8,078 nucleotides of DNA from NCBI GenBank assembly GCA_025937665.1, contig JAICQW010000078.1, positions 1 to 8,078 of the forward strand. The letters are read 5' to 3'. Position 1 is the first letter of the stretch. Every line of letters starts with the position of its first letter. The notes beneath the pieces were generated by a model that had not been told where the DNA came from, ran no database searches, and was given only the letters and a program-made list of their open reading frames with translations. This stretch comes from Nitrososphaeraceae archaeon (GTDB lineage Archaea > Thermoproteota > Nitrososphaeria > Nitrososphaerales > Nitrososphaeraceae). A program made the position numbers and the translations under genes. This document shows, in pieces, positions 1 to 6,231 of this stretch.

Positions 1-1085
1 ACAGTACTTGCCATCATGACCAGGTCGTTTTCTGTAACTGAAGGGTGTACTGGCAGCGAAATGACACTTTTTGAAGCCCATTCTGTTATTTCGAGTTCTC
101 CTTTATGAAACTTTGAGTAGTAAGGTGTTTGATGAACGGGCGGATCATAGTAAACAGTAGCGCCAATTCCGTGTTCGATAAGAAACTTTTTCACTTTGTC
201 ACGAGATTCATTGAGGGCCATCGTATACAGATACCAATTGTATTTTGCCCTCTGATTTTCATGGGGCAAAGCAATATTTTTGTCTCTAATTTTATCATTT
301 AATAGTTGCCCTAGTTTCCTTGCATTAGTCGCTCTCTTGTTCAACATGGATTGAATCTTTTTCATTTGTATTTTTGCGATTGCTGCCGAAATTTCTGGTA
401 ATCTCATATTGAAGCCAACAAGACGTGTGTCGTAGCCATTCACCATGCCATGATTTCGAATCATTCGTAGCTTATCTGCAAACTCGTCGCTATTGGTAGT
501 AATCGCCCCACCCTCACCTGATGTCAGGACTTTAGATGCATACATGCTAAAACATCCCATTTCTCCTATAGTCCCTGTCTGTTTTCCATCAAAAGTAGAC
601 CCCAAGGACTGACAGGCATCTTCAATGACCATCAAGGATTTCTTGTTTGCAAATTCCAGAATTTCGTCCATCTTTGCAGGGTGCCCGTATAAATGGACTG
701 GAATTATCGCCCTTGTCTTATCAGTAATCTTGCTCTGTAAATCTTGAGGGTTCATACAGTAGGTATCCTTTTCAATATCTACAAAGACAGGTTTGGCACC
801 AGTACATGCCACAGAATTTGCAGTTGCTACAAATGTAAACGATGGGATTAACACTTCATCGTTTTCTCTGATGCCTGCAGCAAGAATTGAAGCGTGCAAC
901 GCAGCAGTACCAGAATTTACAGCTATAGCATGTTTGACATGCAGGAATTCAGCCAACAACTTTTCAAAATCCTGAACTCTTTTGCCGCCAGAATAAGCTG
1001 CTGAGGTCAAAATTCCCTCATCTAGTACGTTGAGAATTTCTTGTCGTTCATCTTCATCTATTTCTGGTTTATTTATTGGTATCAT
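1..1085 (-). CDS. DegT/DnrJ/EryC1/StrS family PLP aminotransferase (C-terminus cut by window edge)
   Basis: I translated this frame by hand from the ATG at 1085 down to base 1, giving 361 complete codons and no stop. The family transfers an amino group, usually from glutamate, to keto-sugars on nucleotide carriers in the cytoplasm. Its products are amino sugars for surface polysaccharides, glycoprotein glycans or secondary metabolites. Visible hallmarks are the N-terminal MIPINKPEID segment, AVNSGTAALHAS (residues 55-66), PSFTFVATANSV (81-92), PVHLYGHPAKMD (129-140), IEDACQS (154-160, with the Asp expected to contact the PLP pyridine nitrogen) and SMYASKVLTSGEGG (180-193). Lys185 is the expected Schiff-base lysine. 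NHGM (211-214) and GFNMRLPEISAAI (224-236) are also typical. Full members run about 360-390 residues, so little is missing. The sugar substrate cannot be told from this sequence. It is divergent from the tRNA gene. No neighbouring glycan gene is visible inside the window. Confidence 0.95.
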   Translation of the reverse strand, partial: MIPINKPEIDEDERQEILNVLDEGILTSAAYSGGKRVQDFEKLLAEFLHVKHAIAVNSGTAALHASILAAGIRENDEVLIPSFTFVATANSVACTGAKPVFVDIEKDTYCMNPQDLQSKITDKTRAIIPVHLYGHPAKMDEILEFANKKSLMVIEDACQSLGSTFDGKQTGTIGEMGCFSMYASKVLTSGEGGAITTNSDEFADKLRMIRNHGMVNGYDTRLVGFNMRLPEISAAIAKIQMKKIQSMLNKRATNARKLGQLLNDKIRDKNIALPHENQRAKYNWYLYTMALNESRDKVKKFLIEHGIGATVYYDPPVHQTPYYSKFHKGELEITEWASKSVISLPVHPSVTENDLVMMAST

Positions 1086-1100
1086 CAATGATTCACTTGA

Positions 1101-1120
1101 TTAATAATTTAGTAATATAC
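1101..1120 (-). promoter_or_regulatory. putative TATA-box region of the aminotransferase gene
   Basis: On the minus strand the sequence GTATATTACT followed by AAATTATTAA lies about 16-35 bases before the ATG at 1085. An archaeal TATA box here would give a very short or absent 5' leader. No Shine-Dalgarno sequence is evident before the ATG, which fits leaderless translation. The call rests on composition and spacing only. Confidence 0.35.
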
Positions 1121-1170
1121 AAGATAATGATGCCATTTATAATCAAAACGTCTTATGGCTATCGGCAGCA

Positions 1171-1190
1171 TTTAAACAAATAAAAATAAG
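1171..1190 (+). promoter_or_regulatory. putative TATA-box region of the tRNA-Ser gene
   Basis: An A/T-only stretch, broken by one C and ending in a G, with TTTAAA and TAAAAATAAG elements, sits about 21-40 bases before the first base of the tRNA. This is the distance expected for an archaeal TBP site. The exact box cannot be fixed by eye. Confidence 0.35.
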
Positions 1191-1229
1191 AAATAGTCCA
1201 AAAGATTCAAGCAGATGTGGCAGAGTGGT

Positions 1230-1251
1230 CTTCTTAGATTTAAGAACACAA
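1230..1251 (+). other. non-canonical tRNA intron in the D loop (22 bases)
   Basis: The intron falls just after the invariant GG of the D loop (about position 20/20a). It contains a perfect hairpin, TTCTTA-GATT-TAAGAA (1231-1246). Around it a bulge-helix-bulge can be drawn. GTG (1225-1227) pairs with CAC (1247-1249). The 5' bulge is GTC (1228-1230), cut before C1230. The 3' bulge is AAT (1250-1252), cut after A1251. The D stem GCA/TGC closes the outside. Cutting between the second and third bulge bases, the archaeal splicing-endonuclease rule, restores the consensus D loop GAGTGGTTAA. The central helix is 3 bp rather than 4 and two bases on each side separate it from the D stem, so the motif is relaxed. 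Confidence 0.75.
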
Positions 1252-1269
1252 TAATGCGTCGGCCTTGAG

Positions 1270-1282
1270 CCAAGTCGAAGAA
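1270..1282 (+). other. canonical-position tRNA intron (37/38), 13 bases
   Basis: Twenty bases lie between the two halves of the anticodon stem where seven are normal, so 13 must be removed. Placing the cuts after G1269 (position 37) and before A1283 (position 38) puts the intron at the standard archaeal site. The bulges are AGC on the 5' side and AAA on the 3' side, each cut between bases two and three. The intervening helix is CTT/AAG plus a G-G mismatch, so it is weak. Cuts one to three bases earlier would give loop CTTGAAA with the same anticodon. Confidence 0.7.
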
Positions 1283-1415
1283 AGCCGATTCGCCTTCGGG
1301 CGAGCAGGAGTTCAAATCTCCTCATCTGCGTCATAAATATCCTAATTGACATTTCCAATTTGATTGACAGATTTATGGCGGTGAATCGATTGGATTGGAC
1401 AGGAAATTAAATAGA

Positions 1416-1426
1416 ATTATAAAAAA
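1416..1426 (+). promoter_or_regulatory. putative TATA box for the PQQ dehydrogenase-like gene
   Basis: AATTATAAAAA lies about 20-30 bases before the ATG at 1446. At that distance transcription would start at or just before the start codon. No Shine-Dalgarno sequence is seen upstream, consistent with a leaderless mRNA. Apart from this box, bases 1331-1445 hold nothing recognisable. Confidence 0.5.
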
Positions 1427-1445
1427 TCAAGTTTAATGCAAGCGC

Positions 1446-2564
1446 ATGGAAAAAAGAAAGCTAATGCGACTTGTTATCCCTTCGGTTCTTGTCATAATTG
1501 TCAGCGTAATAACCATGAAATATTCACCTAGTGAAACCCTGGTGCCATTACCTTCCCCAGTATCAGATTCTGGCAATTTGACAACTTCAAAGGGAGTTGA
1601 AATTATTGCGCAAGGATTACAAGCTCCAAGGGCTGTCGATGTTTCTAAGGACGGCAGAATTTTCATTACGGAAAAAAATGGGAGTATTAGAATCATTGAA
1701 AATGGTACCCTTTTGGAGGAACCTGTCGGTGACATTAGAGTTGAAAATATTGGGGATGCTGGATTGCTTGGACTTGCATTGCACCCAAACTTTACACAGA
1801 ATCACCTCTTCTATGTATATTACACATACTCAAACAACAGTGGTCTATTTAATAGGGTCCTGATGCTTCAAGAAAGCAACAACAAGATAATTGATTCAAA
1901 GACAATTATAGATGGCATTCCTGGAGGAGAATATCGTGATGGCGGTCGCATTAAATTTGGCCCCGATGGGAAACTGTATGTCTCAACTGGAGATGCCTCA
2001 ATTCCAGAACTATCACAGGACCCGGAATCTCTAGCAGGAAAAATTCTCCGTGTAAATGAAGACGGAGCTATTCCGCTAGATAATCCAATTTCTAATTCAA
2101 GTGTGTATGCGTACGGTTTTAGGAACGCTCAAGGCTTGGCATGGAATATCATCAGTGGCGACCTCTATGTTTCCGATCAGGGAGCAGCTGGTAATGATGA
2201 AATAAACCTGGTGACACCTGGAATGAATTATGGATGGCCCAACGAAGAATGTAATAGTAACGGTGAGAATATTGCTCCATTGCTGTGTTTCAATCCATCC
2301 CTTGAACCTTCAGGTTTGGTCTTTGCAGCTTCGGATAAGTTAGGGTATAAAGAACATCTGATAATCGCTACTCTAAAGGGATCCCATTTAAGAGAAATTA
2401 ACTTTGAATCAGGTAGTCAAAGTACCATCCTTGTTGGTTTTGGCCGCATTGTAGATGTTGTCGAGTCTGAGGATGGATCAATCTTTGTTCTTACGAGTAA
2501 TACCGATGGAAGGGCATTGCCTCAAAAGGATGATGACAAAATATTAAGGCTTACTAGATCATAG
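1446..2564 (+). CDS. PQQ-dependent aldose/glucose-sorbosone dehydrogenase family protein, membrane-anchored, with altered catalytic His
   Basis: This 372-residue protein belongs to the soluble glucose dehydrogenase/YliI beta-propeller family, which oxidises aldose sugars at C1 with PQQ on the outer side of the membrane. Residues 1-7 are basic and about 9-24 hydrophobic without a lipobox Cys, so a signal anchor or signal peptide is likely; a Pro/Ser linker follows. Propeller motifs are LQAPRAVDVSKDGRIFITEKNG (58-79), AGLLGLALHPNF (105-116), DGGRIKFGPDGKLYVSTGDA (165-184), AGKILRVNEDG (197-207), YGFRNAQGLAW (223-233), NYGWP (261-265) and LKGSHLREI (310-318). The family's PQQ contacts (RN.QG, the late Lys and Arg) are present. 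The HxGGR catalytic His position is Arg164 (CGT, one base from CAT), so activity is uncertain. N-glycosylation-type NxS/T sites occur, for example near 129-132. HMG-CoA reductase follows after 11 bases and may be cotranscribed. The substrate is unknown. Confidence 0.9.
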   Translation: MEKRKLMRLVIPSVLVIIVSVITMKYSPSETLVPLPSPVSDSGNLTTSKGVEIIAQGLQAPRAVDVSKDGRIFITEKNGSIRIIENGTLLEEPVGDIRVENIGDAGLLGLALHPNFTQNHLFYVYYTYSNNSGLFNRVLMLQESNNKIIDSKTIIDGIPGGEYRDGGRIKFGPDGKLYVSTGDASIPELSQDPESLAGKILRVNEDGAIPLDNPISNSSVYAYGFRNAQGLAWNIISGDLYVSDQGAAGNDEINLVTPGMNYGWPNEECNSNGENIAPLLCFNPSLEPSGLVFAASDKLGYKEHLIIATLKGSHLREINFESGSQSTILVGFGRIVDVVESEDGSIFVLTSNTDGRALPQKDDDKILRLTRS

Positions 2565-2575
2565 TAGTCGTACCA

Positions 2576-3856
2576 ATGACAGAAAAGAAATTTTACCAGA
2601 TGAGTCTCGGAGAAAGATTGTCATTATTAGCAGCAAAAAGCAGTCTTACGAAAAATGAAATTTCCGCTGTTCTTAATCATCCATTATCATTTGATAATAT
2701 TGACAAGATGGTAGAAAATGCAATCGGAAGTTTTTCACTTCCTCTCGGCATAGCAACAAATTTTGTAGTCAATGGAAAAGAGTATCTTGTTCCCATGGCT
2801 ATCGAAGAACCTTCTGTTATTGCAGCAGCAAGTCATGCCGCAAAACTAGCCAAGTCTAAAGGAGGATTCAAGGCCTCGGCAAATAGTTCTATAATGAGAG
2901 GTCAGATTCAGGTAACCAACCTTTTAGATATTAAAAAAGCCACGCAGGTCATTTCAAAGAGTAAGGAATCCTTGCTCAAAGAAGCCAATTCCGTTTCAAA
3001 AAATGTCAAGGCTCTCGATCTGAAATCAAGAGTAATTGATAATGACATCGATGGAACGAAAATGCTTTTGGCTGAAATTTATGTTGATTGCAAAGATTCC
3101 ATGGGAGCCAACACCATAAATACAATGTGCGAACTTTTGGGCCCCAAAATACAGCAAAAAACAGGTGGCAAGGTTATTCTCAAAATACTTTCCAACTATG
3201 CCACGGAGAGGATAGCTATCAGTAAAGCTACTTTCAAGAAGGAAGAACTCGGAGGAGATGATATTGTTGATAGGATACTTTCCGCTTTTGCTCTAGCCTT
3301 TTCTGATACTCACAGGGCAGTAACACATAACAAAGGAATCATGAATGGAATTGATGCAGTATGTATTGCAACAGGTCAAGATTTTCGTGCAATTGAGGCT
3401 GCCGCTCATGCATATGCATCAAGAGATGGCAAATACCGATCACTTACTTCTTTTTCAAAGTCGGCAAATGGCGATCTTGTAGGTAAAATAGAAATTCCCC
3501 TATCAGTTGGCATTGTAGGCGGCATATCAACAGTCCATCCTATGGCCAAGATGGGCCTGAAAATATTAGGGATAAAATCGGCAAGCGAACTAGCCTGTAT
3601 CATAGCATCTGCTGGACTTGCGCAAAATTTAGCGGCAATTAGGGCATTGTCCACAGAAGGAATTCAGAAAGGACATATGAAACTTCATGCAAAAAACATT
3701 GCTGTTGCAGCAGGCGCGACTGGCAAATTAGTTGATTTGGTTTCAGAAGCAATGTACAAGCAGTCAAAGATAAGTTTGGATAGTGCTAGACGAATTCTAC
3801 ACGAACTGGGAACGGTAAAGGTTGGTTCGTCGAAGAATACTAAAAATACTCCATAA
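2576..3856 (+). CDS. mvaA: hydroxymethylglutaryl-CoA reductase, class II (degradative-type sequence)
   Basis: The enzyme interconverts HMG-CoA and mevalonate using a nicotinamide cofactor. In archaea it supplies the mevalonate pathway for isoprenoid membrane lipids, although the class II sequence type is often annotated as degradative after the Pseudomonas mevalonii enzyme. The 426 residues match the soluble class II length of about 430, with no membrane segments. Motifs in order are ENAIGSFSLPLGIATNF (47-63), the catalytic Glu region MAIEEPSVIAAAS (74-86), the nucleotide-binding DSMGANTINTM (174-184), THNKGIMNGIDAV (250-262) with catalytic Lys253, IATGQD (264-269) with catalytic Asp269, and MKLHAKNIAVAAGA (368-381) with catalytic His371 and the short C-terminal helical domain. 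All four catalytic residues are present. The ATG has no Shine-Dalgarno sequence. An AAATATTA stretch at 2538-2545 could serve as its own TATA box for a near-leaderless transcript, or it may be read through from the upstream gene. NADH versus NADPH preference cannot be decided here. Confidence 0.95.
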   Translation: MTEKKFYQMSLGERLSLLAAKSSLTKNEISAVLNHPLSFDNIDKMVENAIGSFSLPLGIATNFVVNGKEYLVPMAIEEPSVIAAASHAAKLAKSKGGFKASANSSIMRGQIQVTNLLDIKKATQVISKSKESLLKEANSVSKNVKALDLKSRVIDNDIDGTKMLLAEIYVDCKDSMGANTINTMCELLGPKIQQKTGGKVILKILSNYATERIAISKATFKKEELGGDDIVDRILSAFALAFSDTHRAVTHNKGIMNGIDAVCIATGQDFRAIEAAAHAYASRDGKYRSLTSFSKSANGDLVGKIEIPLSVGIVGGISTVHPMAKMGLKILGIKSASELACIIASAGLAQNLAAIRALSTEGIQKGHMKLHAKNIAVAAGATGKLVDLVSEAMYKQSKISLDSARRILHELGTVKVGSSKNTKNTP

Positions 3857-3860
3857 TAAA

Positions 3861-3880
3861 TAATTTTGAACAATTTTTCA
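3861..3880 (+). terminator. putative oligo-T transcription terminator after mvaA
   Basis: TTTT (3864-3867) and TTTTT (3874-3878) follow the mvaA stop closely in an AT-rich gap. Archaeal RNA polymerase commonly terminates at such T tracts without a hairpin. The local AT richness makes chance occurrence easy, so this is tentative. Confidence 0.3.
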
Positions 3881-3936
3881 TAATAAACATATTAATAATT
3901 GTCAGAAAAGAAACTCTACAAGTAATTTATTCAATA

Positions 3937-3946
3937 GAAATATATC
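3937..3946 (+). promoter_or_regulatory. putative TATA box for the his operon
   Basis: GAAATATATC lies about 28-37 bases before the hisG ATG, with A-rich sequence just before it. Initiation about 25 bases downstream would leave a leader of roughly 5-10 bases. There is no room for an attenuator or riboswitch between box and gene, and no leader peptide is seen. Confidence 0.45.
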
Positions 3947-3973
3947 CCATTAAAAAGATCCTTTTGATATCAG

Positions 3974-4951
3974 ATGGCAACAGTAAAATTTGCGATACCA
4001 AAAGGCAGTATCGAAGATGCGACATTTAAGATCCTTGAAGAGGCATGGCATACAGTCAGGGGTCGGGGTAGAACATATAGGGTTAAGCTAAGCGATCCCG
4101 AAATAGAAGTAAAAATCCTTAGACCGCAAGAGATCCCAACGTATGTACAAGAAGGATTTTACGATATAGGAATTACTGGTAAAGATTGGATTATCGAAGC
4201 AACTGCAGATGTTAAAATTCTATTAGATCTAGAATATGGCCAGGTTAATCAGGTCATAGCAATCCCGGAAAATTTTGAATACAACGACTTGACTGAGTTA
4301 ATAGAAGGTTTCGCAAAACAGAAACGAACTTTAAGAATTTCATCAGAGTATCTCACTACAACTTCTGCTCATATACGTTCTAACAAAGCGTACCAAAAGT
4401 ATTATGGTGATATTCGCCCGATGATTATTACCCCATGGTTGAGAGTAGGTGAAAATAAAATGGTCGAAATCTTTCTATCCTTTGGAGCGACTGAGGCTAA
4501 ACCTCCCGAAGATGTTGATGCTATATGTGATATAACAGAAACAGGCACTACACTAGTTCAAAACAACTTGAAGCTTATTGAAACTTTGGGTCATTCAAGT
4601 GCACATCTAATTGCAAACAAGAAATCATTAGAAGACAAAGTAAAGGCTGAGAAAATCGCAGACATAATCGCCCTTATCAAGGGTGTTGTGGAAGCAAGGA
4701 AAAAACTTCACATTTTTGTGAATGTGAAAGAAGAGAACCTACAAAAATTGCTGGATAGTTTGCCTGCACTCAAAAGACCCACAATTAGCAAATTAAGTGA
4801 AGAAGGTTGGTTTGGCGTCAACACAGTCATAGACAAAGATGAATACATAAAGATAGTTCCAAAGTTAAGAGAGATAGCGCAAGGACTTGTTGTAATACAG
4901 CCAAAACAAATTCTCCCACTAGAGGAGCTAAAACAGGTCATGAATAAGTGA
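3974..4951 (+). CDS. hisG: ATP phosphoribosyltransferase, long form
   Basis: HisG condenses ATP with PRPP to N1-(5-phosphoribosyl)-ATP, the first committed and feedback-controlled step of histidine synthesis, in the cytoplasm. The 325 residues fit the long form: a two-lobed catalytic part (about 1-230) plus the C-terminal ACT-like regulatory domain (about 237-320) that binds histidine, so no separate HisZ is needed. Motifs are VKFAIPKGSIEDATFKIL (4-21), ILRPQEIPTYVQEGFYDIGITGKDW (48-72), VDAICDITETGTTLVQNNLK (181-200) with the PRPP-binding ETGTTL loop at 189-194, and SSAHLIANK (208-216). The regulatory domain shows HIFVNVKEENLQKLLDSLP (246-264) and SEEGWFGVNTVID (275-287). The start follows a probable TATA box closely and no Shine-Dalgarno is visible. 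Its stop overlaps hisD by four bases. It heads the his operon. Confidence 0.96.
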   Translation: MATVKFAIPKGSIEDATFKILEEAWHTVRGRGRTYRVKLSDPEIEVKILRPQEIPTYVQEGFYDIGITGKDWIIEATADVKILLDLEYGQVNQVIAIPENFEYNDLTELIEGFAKQKRTLRISSEYLTTTSAHIRSNKAYQKYYGDIRPMIITPWLRVGENKMVEIFLSFGATEAKPPEDVDAICDITETGTTLVQNNLKLIETLGHSSAHLIANKKSLEDKVKAEKIADIIALIKGVVEARKKLHIFVNVKEENLQKLLDSLPALKRPTISKLSEEGWFGVNTVIDKDEYIKIVPKLREIAQGLVVIQPKQILPLEELKQVMNK

Positions 4952-6231
4952 TCAAAAAAATAATAGTAAAGAATGCAGTAAAAGAAGCAAATTTCATTCG
5001 ACGTTCAAACCGTATCCCTCAGAAAAGTAAATTAGTTGAGAAGATAATCAATGATGTTATCAAATATGGGGACAGTGCGATTTTAAAGTATACGAAAAAA
5101 TACGATAAAGTAAAAATCGACTCCATTATAGTAGACAAATCCGAATTAAAAAAAGCCTATAAAGAGGTAACAGCGAATCAATTGAATTCCCTAAAGAAAA
5201 GCAAAAAACTTCTTGAAAAAAATGAGAAAATGCTTTTGAAACGATTGACAGGAATCATATCATCTGAGAACGGTATAACAATTGAGAGAGCTCTCAAACC
5301 AATAGAAAGTGTTGGGTGTTATGTCCCGGGTGGACAAGCAAGATATCCAAGTACTTTGATGATGTGTGCTGTTCCTGCTATGATTGCAGGCGTAAACACA
5401 ATATCAGTAGTAAGTCCTCCCAGGAAGGATGGTAGTATTGATCCTGTAACGCTAGTAGCTGCTGACATATGCGGGATTGATAAAGTCTATAGAATAGGTG
5501 GTGCCCAGGCGGTGGCAGCTCTTGCATACGGAACTAGAACAATAACGAAAGTTGATAAAATTGTTGGACCAGGTGGATTGTTTGTTAATATTGCAAAATT
5601 TCTTGTTAGTAACAAGATTGGCATTGATATGATTGCAGGTCCGACTGAACTTTTAATATACGCAGATTCAAGATCTGATCCCCGATATGTAGTCAAAGAT
5701 CTGATATCACAAGCAGAACATAGTCCGGATACAATTTGTGGTGTCGTTACTACTTCAGAGTCTCTGGTTACAAAATTAGTAAATGAAATCAAGAATACAT
5801 TGAACAGTTCCCTATCCAGATTGGAAATTGTCTCATCTAGCTTAAGAAAAAACGGTTTTATTGCACTATGTAAAAATGAGGATGATGGTATATCATTTAT
5901 TAACGAACTTGCACCAGAACACCTTGAAGTCATATCAGAAAACCCTGGTAGAATTGCTTCAAAGATAAATACTGCGGGTATTGTGTTACTGGGTAAGTAT
6001 AGTCCATCATCGGCAAGTGACTATTGTCTTGGATCAAATCACGTGTTACCAACGATAGAATTTGGTAAATCAAAATCCTCATTATCAGTACTTGATTTTG
6101 TAAAATTAGTTAGCCATATTACAGTAACAAAAATGGGTCTCCAATCGGTTCAAAAATACATAAAGGAATTGGCCTTTGCAGAAGGTTTACCGAATCATTA
6201 TTATGCTGTAGAAGAGAGGTTTAGAAATTGA
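4948..6231 (+). CDS. hisD: histidinol dehydrogenase
   Basis: HisD is a zinc- and NAD-dependent enzyme that oxidises L-histidinol through histidinal to L-histidine, the last two steps of the pathway. It is 427 residues, the usual length. Motifs are VGCYVPGGQARYPSTLMM (122-139), IGGAQAVAALAYGT (183-196), KIVGPGGLFVNIAK (204-217), GIDMIAGPTELLIYAD (225-240), ISQAEHSPDT (253-262), NELAPEHLEVI (319-329) and SASDYCLGSNHVLPT (355-369). By family alignment Gln255, His258, Asp358 and His417 are the zinc ligands, and Glu324/His325 the catalytic pair; all are present. The GTG start overlaps the hisG stop as GTGA, which suggests translational coupling. Only a weak AGGT (4935-4938) precedes it. The N-terminal 100 residues are very lysine-rich. 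GPGG replaces the more common GPGN, a mild variation. Confidence 0.96.
   Translation: MIKKIIVKNAVKEANFIRRSNRIPQKSKLVEKIINDVIKYGDSAILKYTKKYDKVKIDSIIVDKSELKKAYKEVTANQLNSLKKSKKLLEKNEKMLLKRLTGIISSENGITIERALKPIESVGCYVPGGQARYPSTLMMCAVPAMIAGVNTISVVSPPRKDGSIDPVTLVAADICGIDKVYRIGGAQAVAALAYGTRTITKVDKIVGPGGLFVNIAKFLVSNKIGIDMIAGPTELLIYADSRSDPRYVVKDLISQAEHSPDTICGVVTTSESLVTKLVNEIKNTLNSSLSRLEIVSSSLRKNGFIALCKNEDDGISFINELAPEHLEVISENPGRIASKINTAGIVLLGKYSPSSASDYCLGSNHVLPTIEFGKSKSSLSVLDFVKLVSHITVTKMGLQSVQKYIKELAFAEGLPNHYYAVEERFRN
6216..6220 (+). promoter_or_regulatory. Shine-Dalgarno sequence supporting the hisC TTG start
   Basis: GAGGT inside the end of hisD ends seven bases before the TTG at 6228. The spacing suits that start and not the in-frame ATG at 6252, which would be 31 bases away. 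It supports the TTGA overlap with the hisD stop as the true initiation site. Confidence 0.5.

Larger units (their letters stand above)
1211..1330 (+). tRNA. tRNA-Ser(UGA) with two introns
   Basis: The acceptor arms GCAGATG (1211-1217) and CATCTGC (1323-1329) pair perfectly over 7 bp. The discriminator is G (1330), as expected for archaeal serine rather than leucine tRNA. The T arm is AGGAG-TTCAAAT-CTCCT (1306-1322). A long class II variable arm holds TCGCC-TTCG-GGCGA (1290-1303). The D stem is GCA/TGC (1220-1222 with 1255-1257). The anticodon stem is TCGGC/GCCGA (1259-1263 with 1284-1288), with anticodon TGA at 1266-1268. The gene spans 120 bases. Removing 1230-1251 and 1270-1282 leaves exactly 85, with D loop GAGTGGTTAA and anticodon loop CTTGAGA, both regular. 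CCA is not encoded (TCA follows), so it must be added after transcription. The UGA anticodon would read UCN codons, mainly UCA. Every other split of the loop that leaves 7 bases and keeps U33 in place also gives TGA or is implausible. Confidence 0.9.

Noticed and set aside
793..975. 60-residue open frame on the plus strand
   Set aside because: It lies wholly antisense to the conserved PLP-binding half of the aminotransferase gene, which explains the sequence fully.
1211..1330. Reading the class II tRNA as tRNA-Leu, or as an unsplit tRNA using the TTCTTA...TAAGAA hairpin as anticodon arm
   Set aside because: The discriminator is G rather than A, the TTCTTA hairpin leaves only a 4- to 6-base loop, and the TCGGC/GCCGA arm with TGA gives a regular spliced serine tRNA.
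1311..1330. 3' end of the tRNA as an attachment site for an integrated element
   Set aside because: I found no second copy of the tRNA 3' end, integrase or other mobile gene in the window.
1143..1358. 71-residue open frame on the minus strand across the tRNA region
   Set aside because: It is antisense to the tRNA-Ser gene and its introns; its apparent coding sequence is the complement of the tRNA stems and resembles no known protein.
3857..3973. Possible leader peptide, attenuator or riboswitch before hisG
   Set aside because: The gap is short and AT-rich, shows no stable hairpin or His-codon run, and the likely TATA box lies only about 30 bases before the ATG.
5487..5933. 148-residue open frame on the minus strand
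   Set aside because: It is antisense to the most conserved part of hisD and shows no recognisable protein motif; the constraint on hisD accounts for the lack of stops.
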